From NCBI GenBank assembly GCA_004794785.1, contig SJOL01004185.1, positions 79,105-143,104 on the forward strand: a DNA stretch of 64,000 nucleotides, given 5' to 3'. Made by a program: the position numbers and the translations under genes. Under the pieces are notes generated by a model. That model worked only from the letters and a program-made list of their open reading frames with translations. It did not search any database and was not told the DNA's origin. Shown one piece after another: positions 23,265 to 34,600 of this stretch. The DNA comes from Opisthorchis felineus (taxonomy: Eukaryota; Platyhelminthes; Trematoda; Opisthorchiida; Opisthorchiidae). How positions within the stretch are numbered: the first letter of the stretch is position 1; each line of letters begins with the position of its first letter.

Positions 23265-26200
23265 ATATCATGTTTTTTTTCCGTGACTTGCCCGTGAACT
23301 GTTTCCTACCGAGTTTCATATATCTTTCCGCAGCAAAAGTGGATACTGATCATGCTTTTAGTACTTCTCCTTAGCAAAAACTATTTCGGTGTGTTCAGCT
23401 GGGCCTTTGACGCTTAACAATAGGTTGAAGAACATTACTAAGCAGTTTCATTCGAACTTCGATCAAATCTCCTGTTCGTCAAAATTGCCCTGAAAACAAG
23501 CGTTTCATCGGACATCAGTGGCCGAACACTCCAATATGGCGTTACCGGAGCTGATCAGTCAATGCACATTTCACCAACTACAATGATGTAGAGACCGAAC
23601 AACCGAACACCAATTCAGCATACAGCTGTGTGTGGGGGTTGAGTCCTGCTCTCCCATGAACACATGTAATGTGGCGCTGTGGAGTGAATGTTCTTTCCGT
23701 CAACTTAAGCAAAATTACCAGGTCAGACTCAGCTCACACGTGTAGCTGATCGCCCTTCTGATACTTGAATAACCATCTTAAAAAAAGCATACAAGTACCA
23801 CTTGTGAAATGTGCTTTCAGCTGGCCGATGTGAAATTTCCACCCGGCCTACGCAATCAGCCGAGTGGATCTTGACAACTAAACGCGTCTCTGAAAGTACA
23901 TTTTACAGCAGCAAAGTACTGGAACCATTCCACTCGCTGAACAGTGTAGGAGGACATATCGCTCCGCCAACTAATTAGGTCAACCGCCGTAATGAAGGCC
24001 TTATGAACCCCTTTGGGGTTGTTCCTCATCAAAAACCAACAGGTTTGTTGTTTGCACAACGTTAGCCGAATATGCGACCGAAAGTGAGCCCGGCCCAGAA
24101 AACTGTTCTGGTTGATCACTTTCTTCAAGACAATATAAAGTAACTATCCCTCATGAACAGCACGTTTTCGCTTTATTCTGCTCATTCCGGACAGTTTCGC
24201 CTGGGCATTTGGGTAAGGTCATCTCTCAGATAGGTGACTATCATGGGAAATGATCAAAAGGGGTTTCACATTGAGATATAGTTTCACTTTGGACATTTGT
24301 CGTTGCCTTTTGGGAGGTTTCTTGGCTCTTTTATAAACTTTTTCTTTCTTCAAACTATTTCCTCCAGCGGGTTCATTGTATGTCTGCGGATGGATTACTG
24401 GGGAATACTGAATACGTGCGCTAGCCTGATAGCAACCTAGATGTCAAACAGATCATTGCGCATGAGTACGATTTGTAGGCCTTATAGTTAGGCTTACATT
24501 TGTTCCGTCGCGCTTATTTTTTAATTTTCTGTCATGGGTCCGAAGAGCATTCGAACGAGCAGTTTTGATTTCCAAATGTTTTCCCTTTCTCAGTGTTCAT
24601 GAACAAATTCGGAGACGACCGATCTGAGGAGGATATGGGTAATGCGTAATCAGACCGTATCTGTTGGTGCAGTATGCACCTCATTCAGGTTTGCGTCCAA
24701 ATCCTTGTGTGACAACATCCGAAAGACAAAATCTGCGTTGTATTTCTAGAAATTCGAAACCAATGGTATAGAAATTCCTCTTATGAATAAAATGAATGCG
24801 GTAAACATCTGAGCCGATAACCGACCGGTGTTTGCAATGTGCTGGAACCGTGATAATGGTATTAAAATGCGCAGTCCTCGCAACTACGGATCAGGCGATT
24901 ACATGGCCAGTACTGTGGTGTTGTGGACATCTCCAACACTTAAGTTGATCCCTCAGGCAAGTCTCGTGAGCGTCCGTAAGTTTTAAAAAATAACATGGTG
25001 TGCAGAAGGGCACTATCAGACTATGGAGAAGGACTCGCATGGACTCGTATGAACCAACGTAATCAAAAATCCGAAGGATAGACAGTGCTGAGGCTGCGTA
25101 GCCTCACGTCCACCAATGGTCGCATTCATGGGAGACTTCAAACAGAAGAAGGCTTAGGCCGGATGTGCCTGCCTATCCAAAGTTGTTTGACGTGTTTTAA
25201 ATGATCGACTGTTATGATCAGTCGTGATAAGATCAATGATTTCCACCAGTGCCCCAGTGATTCAAATCTACACTACAGTTTTTTAAAGCCACGCTACCCT
25301 TCCTGGACTGTGTGACAAATAACTGTTGTGCGAGACTAAAAATAAATTTTTGCCTGGAATTTGAAAAAAACAGTCGTCAAACCATCCTAAGGCAACACTG
25401 ACTCATTAATATTTAGTCTATTTATAACGCTGTGCGTGGAAGAATTCAACTGAACCTCATTCTAAGTTGACGTCAAAAGGAAAATTTGGGAAACGTCATA
25501 TCGGTGATACTTATTAAGCGGCAAATAAAAAGGATAGTATGCACTCAGTAAGGAGTGCTAAACGCACACGACATTAGAGAGTAGCTTTTCAAAAGGGAAG
25601 AACTTTACGCTCAGTATTTGCGCAATTAAAGGTCAGTTTCCTGGTTGAAAGGACTAGACCACAAACCGTGCAATTTTTATACCACGCACACTGTGGCTGT
25701 CACGGTCGACTGACCTCAAATTGTCAAGTTCTCCGCCACCGATAGAAGGTATATGGTTTTCTTGTACCTTAAACTGAATGCACGAATGTCCTCATAGAAC
25801 AGTCGGCCGAGGAACTACAAGCCTGATTTAATGTGTACAATAGAAAAATAACTAAGCGACCTGGAAATGCAAACTGATATCGGATACTGTTTAGAGTCTT
25901 CTTGTTTGCGAGAATGTAGTGGACACAGGAAATAAAACTGATCCAGAAATCATGACGGGGGGATTACGATTCACGACACTGCCCAAATGGTCAAGGCGAT
26001 GGAAATCGCCAAGTATCCCAGCGTGAATGGTGTAACGGGTGTAGAGCTGACGAACGTATGGGGAGTAGCTTTAGATCAGCCAAGTTGACGGGTAGCTGTA
26101 TGCAGCCGTCAGATAACAGAAGCCATTAACAGAGATAAATTGGATTTAAAGTAAGATACACGGTCCGATCAAAACTCATTTAATCCATCCCATCCTCTTA

Positions 26201-26445
26201 CTCAATTATCGTAGCGCTACACCCCCCAACACGAATTCTCAAGTGAAATCTTCCATTGTTGTGGTGAGCCAGAAGTTTCAGACCACAAACCCGGCGAAAA
26301 TTCATGGAAGTTCCTCTGAGCTCATTGGTCTTAGCGCTAATACTAACAACTAACGTATACTCTGACGCCGCAATTAACACTGATACAGCCTGCTATTGAA
26401 ACGACATACGAATACATCATTCTCCTTCTGGTGTAGTAATGAATA
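23265..26445. other. Unassigned spacer
   Basis: No repeat copy, RNA gene or protein family recognised. Open runs are few and below 91 codons; the largest, 23856-24128 on the minus strand, has no recognisable domain. This is among the emptiest parts of the window. Confidence 0.4.
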
Positions 26446-26452
26446 ATAACAA

Positions 26453-26632
26453 TCGTTCAGAGCTGTAACACTCTTTCAGTGCGTAGCTGCCGCACCACCC
26501 GAACGAAACACGAGTAGTGAGAAACCGCCAAGTTGTTTAAGCCTAGATAGCAGCAGTCAGTGTGCTGGGTTCGGCTTGAAACCGCGGTGCTCCCGGTCAG
26601 TCTTCTCCCATCTTAGCCACTGAGCTATCTTA
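26453..26632 (-). repeat. SINE-A copy, diverged
   Basis: Read on the minus strand it starts with an A-box-like AGCTCAGTGGCTAAGATGG and runs through a degenerate B-box region (GGTTTCAAGCCGAACCC) to the SINE-A 3' end GTGTTACAGCTCTGAACG. The central part is more altered than in other copies. It lies on the boundary of an open minus-strand run (26630-26905) with hydrophobic character that I cannot assign. Confidence 0.65.
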
Positions 26633-27204
26633 AGCTGTCTTTCGGGTAACGTAGTCACTTGGCTTGAAGAAGCTTTTTGTAGAAAGCCTAACTTTCCTCA
26701 GCTTCAACTCTACTGATTTTTTCCACACTTTCCTCAAACTGACAAAAAAACCTTCTGTCGTTGTAAGTAAGCGCTCATTTATCGAAATTGCTACGAAAAC
26801 AACAAACAGTGCGATTTTCCATATTTCCAAAATTACTGTGTAAAGAGCGTAATCAGGCTGTGACTTAAAGATGAGAACAATGAAAAAATGCGTCAACACC
26901 TGCAAACTCCATATTCAGTGGTGTTTGCCCGGTACTCTTGGACCTCATGATACAATTGCTAGTAATTCAGAAGCCGTAGGCCCACGGGCACACATCCAAG
27001 CAGGAGAACATGCCTACACGAGGCACTCGATGACGAGCGCATGGGAAATGTCATTGCAGCAATACATGATTCTTGTAGACTATACTGAAGAGTCGATCAG
27101 GATATTATGGGCTTGCTCTTTTTAGTTTATCCTCTATTCCATGTTCACTTAGTGCGATATCGCTGCGTCTTGGTGCCACTAACATATTTACTCTGACCGC
27201 TGCA

Positions 27205-27565
27205 ATTCTAGCTTAGATTTTGTTTCCAGATCGTAGTTTGGTTCAAAGCCGAGTTTCTATTTTCGTGACAAAGACACCGCTCATTAGGTTGATGAAAACT
27301 CGCCGAAGGCCCACTACCGGTTTCGCTTTTCTTGGTGCTCTTCTGGTAGGAGTAGTCTTTGAGATTCCATTCACCGTTTTACTTGAACACCAGCTGGTGT
27401 GCAGTTGGTGGAATATACTCATTTGCATTGATGTTAACGAGAAACTCAACTGAATTCCTCGTTTGTGCTATTCATCAACTGATTATGCTGCACACGGGTC
27501 ACCTCATATTTCAGTTGGCACAATATTCGAGACATCACAACCTCAGTGGTCCTAAAATCGAAAAA
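27205..27565 (-). repeat. Family C repeat, longest copy (C5), with degraded hammerhead
   Basis: It spans about 350 bases. From the plus-strand left: GATGAAAACTCGCCGAAGG, the hammerhead complement at 27305-27350, TTTTACTTGAACACCAGCT, AACTCAACTGAATTCC, CATCAACTGATTATGCTGCA, and TTGGCACAATATTCGAGACA at the right. On the ribozyme (minus) strand the core is CAGAAGA instead of CTGATGA and stem II is reduced, but GAAACCGGT and stem I (CCTAC with GTGGG) persist, with cleavage base A. It shows the full extent of the family. Confidence 0.72.
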
Positions 27566-27599
27566 ACGTTTGGTGTTGGCAACCAAATAAAATTTCGTC

Positions 27600-29630
27600 A
27601 GGGGGTGGGGGGTGGTTAGATTAAGAAAGAGAGAGTATTATTTAACGATACAATCAACAAACTCGCTTTTATCTATTCCGAATTTCAATTTTCCATCTGG
27701 AAGAATAGCCGAAATAATCGAGTGTAACAGAGCGGATTCGTACGGAACTCGTGAAGTGAATCTGTCCTATTCATCCTGGTTAATTGCACTAAATTTAGAG
27801 AATACTGACCAGGAAGGCTACTAGTCCTCATTCAGCTGGTTGAGGAAATTTCTCTTGGATTGGAGCGACAGTCCGTTCGCAGTTGACAGTGGGCTGCGCG
27901 AACTGATCGCCTCGGCATGCCCGACCAATACACCGGTCCGCACGCCTCAGGTGGGACGCATTGACGGTCCCACACACGAATGCGTGAATGCCATGCTGCT
28001 ACAGCCAATCACCGTGTAGCTCACCAGCCATTGGCCGACTAGGTACGCCGATATGCTGGAGGTCACATGATTAGGCACATCGGCCCCGCCGATCGTGTTG
28101 AGACCCACATTTAGTCTTCCCCAGGTCATCTAAACCACGGATTTGGAATTTCTAGTGCTCCGGCGACTGAGACATTCCATCGAAATTCCATCAGCGCAAG
28201 TAAGGCATAAAGGACAGATTAACTATTGGTGAGTATGTAGTTCTGACAGCAACCAGCCGTCTACTGTGATTTGATTTTACTATTTCCCATTATTTTTCTC
28301 CATCTGTTGCGAGGGCATTTGTGATGGCATCATAAGGCACGGTAAAAAACATCATTAAACAATGGGATGTGGTGATGAATAGAAGGTATGCGTTTTCTTT
28401 CCTTGCTTGCGCAAGCAGGGTGAAGATTGCAGGCAGAACGGTGAACCTCACCGGTAACTTGTTGCCCAAAATGTACTGTGGCGTAGCTGACGGTCGTCCA
28501 GATAGACCTAACATGTCACTGCAATCTACAGTGGAAACGCGTAGTGTGAAACAGGGGATGCTGACATCCCTTGGCAGGATGAGATTTAAGTGCCTGCTGA
28601 TGAGTAAGGTCACATGTACGCCCAACGCAGTGCGCGCTGGTCTCATTTGCGTGTTTGTCAAACCAACTTTTACCTATGAAGGTCGTGTGTGCTGAAGTAC
28701 TATGTGGGAACACACATTTGTAACTTATGAATGGTATAGGGCGAGCCGTATCCCGAATGAGTAAAAAATTTGAGCAGGACTTCTTTTTGCCCTTAGAACC
28801 GTCGTATTCACCCGACTGAAGGAGCCACTGGGAACAGAACATCCCCATGAATACCTTCTGGTTTAGCATGTATTGTATATGGCCTATAGCCTATTGGGAC
28901 GTTATGCCCTCCATATCTTGTCCCCCTTCACCTAATACCACCCGGTGTGGAATACGCGAACGCTGCTCCATTCCAACTCACACATTCAGTACCCTGCATT
29001 ATCCGTTGATTACAAATCAGTCATAATTTTCAACAGATCAACGGGAGGTAGACCACTGTATTTCTCTGAATTTTCTTTCCCTGTCAACTTGGACAGCTTG
29101 AGAAAAGCATTGACAGTTCCTTTTGTCAGGTCGAATGAACACTGAGCACAATTTGTCATTGTTTAGGCAGTCTCATAATCCCAGATGGTTGTTCTTCGCT
29201 TGGGCTAACCTCTTCCTAATCTCTATAAAAATATTTCTGTGGCACCAATGGTCCGAGCCTCTACCTTTATATAGTTTGCTGCCTAAAGTACGCAGCGGAT
29301 ATATGGTCCCACTTGCTAATGTTTTTTTACATAATCAGTTAACTGTTCCTCTCAGCAGTTCCACTTCTTTCTCTCGAACTCTTGTTTGAAAATAAAATGG
29401 GTGTTATTCAGGTTGAGATGGCTACATGTCTGTTCGGCTTTAGAGGTGTAGCTCTCCATAACGTTGAGCTTTAATGGGGTATTGCTTCTAGGTTCTGTAC
29501 GCCGAGATGTGAATTTTCACATGGCGGCTAGATCAGTGTTCAGACCAGTGTTCAGCGCCGGTTTTCACGAAACTTGAGAACGCGCCTCAGTGCTATTCTT
29601 GAGCTGCGGTATTCTCAATCGGATGTTCCC
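27600..29630. other. Spacer with a GC-rich island
   Basis: Bases 27870-28110 are conspicuously GC-rich and free of the local AT-rich texture, with no intact frame or family I recognise. Bases 28290-28870 are open on both strands (up to 123 codons) without a convincing domain. Nothing else is supported. Confidence 0.35.
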
Positions 29631-29637
29631 CACTCAG

Positions 29638-29744
29638 TCTTCATATCCAGAAATTTCCCGGGTGCTGGCGTTCCCGGCTTTGAGGCGGTATACAAAGGAA
29701 GCCAGCTTCATGTTCAACCAGCAACTAGGAGTAGTGGACTTCAG
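29638..29744 (+). CDS. Candidate internal exon, unassigned
   Basis: Acceptor GTTCCCCACTCAG ends at 29637 and a strong donor CTTCAG then GTGAGA follows at 29744. The 107-base frame begins in phase and reads FISRNFPGAGVPGFEAVYKG followed by SQLHVQPATRSSGLQ, ending on a codon boundary. The composition (P, G, S, Q) is protein-like, but no domain is recognised. No partner exons with matching phase were identified nearby, so chance remains possible. Confidence 0.28.
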
Positions 29745-29941
29745 GTGAGATTAGTGATATGTGGGCTCTGTCCAATCATATCTTCGAAGAGAAGAACGAA
29801 CGGGAATATGCTATTACCCACACTTGCTATGGGTGTTCTCTCCTCAGAAGTGTGCACATTAGATCGTATGATTAAGTAAAGCCCGGTTGTGACCTCTCCT
29901 ATAGAGTGACCCCTTTTGGAGAGTCGTGGTAGTTTCCCTAA

Positions 29942-30135
29942 GAAAAAAAAATCGTTCAGCTGTAACACCCTTTCAGTGCCTATCTGCCATGCCACTCAAA
30001 GGAAGCACGAAGGCTGGGATACAGTCAGGTTGCCCAAGTGTAGACAGGGGAAGTCGAGATGCAGAGGTCGGGTTCGAACCACTTACCTTCCGGTCAGTAA
30101 ATTCGCGCTGTAACCACTGAGCCATCTCGCCCCTG
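29942..30135 (-). repeat. SINE-A copy, nearly full length
   Basis: A tRNA-derived SINE on the minus strand. The head is GGCGAGATGGCTCAGTGGTT (pol III A-box), followed by the B-box GTGGTTCGAACCC. The body runs through CCTCTGCATCTCGACTTCCC, CCCAGCCTTCGTGCTTCC and GGCATGGCAGATAGGCACTG. The 3' end GTGTTACAGCTGAACGAT is followed by an A/T homopolymer (T8 in the SINE sense). SINEs of this type are transcribed by RNA polymerase III from the internal boxes and moved by a partner LINE. Confidence 0.85.
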
Positions 30136-30340
30136 CTACTACTTCTGAAGCTGAGGTGGAGGGGGGGTGGCATCAGCTCGATGGTTTTCTCTTGAATCGC
30201 TGGCCCCCTAGATGACCACACCAGGCTAGTGCCTGTTCTTGTAACTAGGTTTTCCGCAAGCTTCTGTCCATTGCTCAGAATAATTTGAAATCTTCATCAA
30301 TAACCTTCCGACATTACTTCAGATGGACTGTTTGATCACT

Positions 30341-30575
30341 CGGACCTTCCGGTCAGTAAATTCGGCTCAGTGGTTAGAGCGCGACCGGAAGGTAAGTGGT
30401 TCGAACCCGACCTCTGCATCTCGACTCCACCTGTCCAGGCTTGGGCAAACTGGTAGTATCCCAGCCCTCGTGCTTCCTTCGGGTGGCATGGCAGCTAGGC
30501 ACCGAAAGAGTGCTACAGCTGAACGATTTTGATTTCGCCCTAACCACAGCCATCTCGCCCTCTGAGCCATCTCTG
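30341..30575 (+). repeat. SINE-A copy flanked by inverted SINE-A head fragments
   Basis: The central plus copy (30364-30540) has A-box GCTCAGTGGTTAGAGCGCG, B-box GTGGTTCGAACCC, the standard body and 3' end GTGCTACAGCTGAACGAT. Its left edge (30341-30364) is a minus-oriented piece, GGACCTTCCGGTCAGTAAAT. Its right edge (30543-30575) reads AACCACAGCCATCTCGCCC and GAGCCATCTCT, again complements of the SINE head. The ACCTTCCGGTC and GACCGGAAGGT segments can pair as a hairpin. Confidence 0.8.
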
Positions 30576-31469
30576 CTTCAAGAGAAATTCAGGCTGTCGT
30601 GGTACCACTATTACCCCAATACACTGCACCCCCGTCCGAAAGGAACGCACTCTCTGTCTAAGGAAAAATCCCGCCCTTCTTGAAAGCTTCTGGCATTTTC
30701 TCCGCACGGCTCAACTAGAAATGGATGAAGGAAACAAATTAGGTTCCACTTACTTCACTTGGGATAAAAGAGCATTAATTGCTGTGGAGTGTTTCAGCCG
30801 CCGGCCCGTGGTTGATACTTGTGTTGTATAGTGTTTATCGCGAGAGAGATGTTTGGCGAATGAATAAATCCGAAATGCCAAATTTAATTGACATGATCTG
30901 CAGCGTGGTCGAATGTTACTTCTGGTACCGACACGCCGTTTTTATCTTCCTAGTCTTTTTAGTTCCAGAAAGTCCCGAGTTCCGTTGCTGAAGTACAGCC
31001 TGCTTATTTCTGATTTTGATGTGTGCCTACTGCTGTCAACACGTCCTGTTGTAGACCCGGCTGTTTGCCTTTTGTTTCTTTTTCTACAAGCACTACAGCT
31101 TGTAACAATGGGTACTGACCCATCTTGGTTCGTATGAACCAGAGCGGTCGCCGAGCCAGTGTCGAAAGTGAGGATAAAAGTGTCCTACATCGTGTTGCAT
31201 GGGGATCATCCAGCCGGAGAGGAAGATAAACCGTCACATTGCTAATCGGAACAGAAGTATAATACTATCGCCTACTACTTTCGGAAATACTGGAACGACG
31301 TCAAAGCCTTACGATGTGGTAAAATTTACCTATGCTAGACGTACTCAGACTTGGTTGTTGCTGGCCGGCAGCACCCATTGTGTAGAGCAGAATTCTCTGG
31401 AATAACTTGAAATGCTACCGTGTATGAACTCAGCAGTGATCATCGGCTTGCACGACGTCTGAGAAGAAA

Positions 31470-31632
31470 ACGTTCAGCCGTGACCCACTTTCGGTGCTTA
31501 GCTGCCATGCCACCAGAAGTAAGCACGAGGACTGGGATACCGCCAGGTTGCCGAAGCCAGGGGAAGTCGAGAGGCAGAGGTCGGGCTCGAACCACGGACC
31601 TTCCGGTCAGTAAATTCACGCGTCTGAGAGGT
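31470..31632 (-). repeat. SINE-A copy, 5' truncated
   Basis: The minus strand carries the SINE-A B-box GTGGTTCGAGCCC, the body and the 3' end GGGTCACGGCTGAACG. The A-box region is replaced by unrelated sequence after AATTCACGCG. This is the third SINE-A copy within 1.7 kb, in alternating orientation with its neighbours. Confidence 0.8.
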
Positions 31633-31639
31633 AAACAAC

Positions 31640-34600
31640 AACGATGAATCACATCTGTCCATTACCCAGTAAACTACGATCTATGCCACTGGTTCTGAAT
31701 GGTTCTGGTCTTGCTCAGATATTTAAAAGCCTATCGTAAAAGCTTTCGTTTGGAAGCATCGGAGTGCTGTCCACAAATGTGTCATGTACACCACGTTTTA
31801 TGCCAGAAGCTTAGCTGTTTTCGTTTCACTCCTTTAGTCGCATTTCAGCATTCTTTAGGGGCAATTGCGTGGCACACCTCATGCTTGTGTTCGGGCTGTC
31901 CGTCGTCAAGGTGATAGCACGGTCATATATAATCGATTGAGTAATGCACATTTGTCTACCACATCTCGACCATATATCGATTGTTTTATCGGCCTGAATG
32001 ATTTTTGACTTCATCTATTGATTGCCTATCCTTAACGGATTTCAACCTCAGTATCCTGAATATTATTCCTCCGTCTTTCTCAGCAATTTGGTTTACATAT
32101 GGTTTGTATAGGTCATGAGTATGCTTCTAGTGAAACTAACCTGCTAGTGAGTTGGCAGTTGTTGGATGATTTGTATTCTGTTCTGTCGACTTGGAGCTAT
32201 TTTCCCGTGACATTCAATGCCAACTTGACCGTCGATCACTTAAGTTGCTTTCTAGGGTAGTGATGGAGCTTAACGGTTAGTAGTGTAGCTTCTGATTAAA
32301 CACTTTTTTAGGTATCCACTGGACGTATCACTACCGATGTGAGCCATGTCGTTGCTACGTGCTTAGATTCTGATCTGTTTGGTTTTTCGTTTTTGTCAGA
32401 TCGTGCTCATTTGTGACCGAGAATAGTATACTTCATTAGTGCACAGGAATACAGAAAACATTAGAATTGATGTGTATCCTGGATTCGGGAGTTTGAGATG
32501 TAACAGATAAATGTCTAGCTGCGTTAATACCACTTTAGGGTACTTTTAACTTACTAACTGCATGAGTGCTTCTTCGCCCCACTCACCGAGACTTCGGTAA
32601 TCATTTGCGCATCAATCCAGTGTACTCCCAGTTGACAGAAATTAGTGGGCGAGCATCCTCGTTTAAATATGTAACTAATTTCTCAGCGTACTAGTTTCCA
32701 CCTGTAACTGCCTGTAACGCCTGTAACTGTAACTTCAGTGAGCCTGAAGCCTGAAACTTTTCCGGTTTCTTGATTTCCTATCGCAAAGTCGATATGTTTG
32801 CATCACATCGCGAGCAAAGCAAGGTAAGGACCTTTACTACTCAATACTTTCTTATAAAAGGGTGGAAACCTGTATCCTCCCTGAGAATTGATATCCCCGC
32901 TGCCGACAACAGACCTACTCCCTCTACTCCAGATGACTGACGCTCTTTGTCAGCCCTATATCTGTGCGTTAATTTCCAGACAAGAACTGTCAATTGTGTT
33001 GACAGTCACAAATCTGGTGTGAGATGCTTGGACACTCCAACTTTCCCCTTTTCATTAGTGGTCATTGATGTGTCGTTGGTTCCTGTTGACACTAAGCAGC
33101 TAATCTTTGTCATGACAGCTTTTGGGATTGGCCGGTCCTGTCAACGTAACGGCCCGTTTTCACTGTTATAGCATTAACACAATCGCCACACCAACCGAAA
33201 TGTATTCGGCAGAGGTACAGACAACCTGCGCCATTATGATTGACGGTGCGTGTGTGTAAATTGGAACATGACCTCTGCTCATTGAGTTAGCCGTTTTTCT
33301 GATATGTTCAAAACCGCAGACTGTTCCAGAACGTATCTCTCTACACTGTCCTTGTACTAATCGCCCCAGAGTCATGACCTGGTCCCATGAATGGAATGGA
33401 ATTATTTTTCAAGTGTTCATTTCCTTCAACCTTCAGTGAATGTTGACCGCCAACTGTATGATTCCAACCAACACTCCGATGTAACTTTGACGGCTATTCT
33501 ATTTACATAATTATCTCGAGAGTCGACTGTGAAATTCACCCTGCGGCTTACGGTCGTGAAACATTTGAGTAATCAGATCAGTCACTAATCGGTAGGTACT
33601 GACTAACCTATGCAAAGAGGGTTTTCTCTGTGTACACCTTTGTTTTCTCAAGTAGAGGCCACCATTCATAAAATGGTAACACTGTTAGTGGAGCCTTTGA
33701 ATCTGTAGCAGGTAGCGAGATCTTCCGAGAAGAGATTTCTTTTGGTCGGTCATTTCAGAAGGTCTTCTAGAGGGAACACAACTAGATTTCGTTGCACAAA
33801 TGACTGACCAGAGGACCTCAAAGCCGTGTAGGGCCAGAGGTTGTCAAGTATATTATACACTACGACGTGCCACCAGTCATGTTTCATATTTTGTTTTTGG
33901 ACTCACCAGCACATGGTTTCACATTTATCTTGTAACCCTTAGGACTATCATTTCCGGATCGGGAGATGCATAATCGGTGTAAATTCAACTAAGTGCCTCC
34001 TTTGAGGAATATGACCTGTACTCGCCCCGATTTCTGACGAGTTGAATGGATGGGGTCGAACGCTCAGTGTGGAGCACATGATCGAAGATACACCGTAGAA
34101 AAACACTATCATTTTCCCATATCTGTTCGCACGCTCTCACTATAGACAACCTAGATGTCTATAAACGCAAAAATCGCCATCATAGTTGATTTTTGTGTAG
34201 TTTCGGCATTGCAAACCCTGCAGTGCAATCAGGTCAAACTAGTAGACTGTGGATTGCTTCTTTTGAACTGATTGGTTCTTGCACAAATTTTGTGTACTAA
34301 CCTCCCGTATTATGTTTTGGATGTACTTGAACAGATTTCATTCAAAACAGTTGTTTTAATTAGTTGAAATAGGGACGGAAATTCACAGAAATTCACAAAT
34401 GGCAATATTCCTCATCCGTTGTCACAACTAATTCCTGCTATTGTATGTCTTCCGTGATTTGGTCTCAAGTACATTTCACTATCAACCGTGCTTCTACTAC
34501 GATTACTAATGTTGATGTACCGAGAAGATTCATTATGGAGTGCGCACCTACAATAGCATGTCACGCGTTACAACATTAACAAAACTAACGAGGCAACCGG

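Noticed and set aside
28290..28870. Overlapping open runs over 100 codons on both strands
   Set aside because: Open in opposing frames with no motif in either; a possible VKQG similarity to RT motif B had no other RT block around it.
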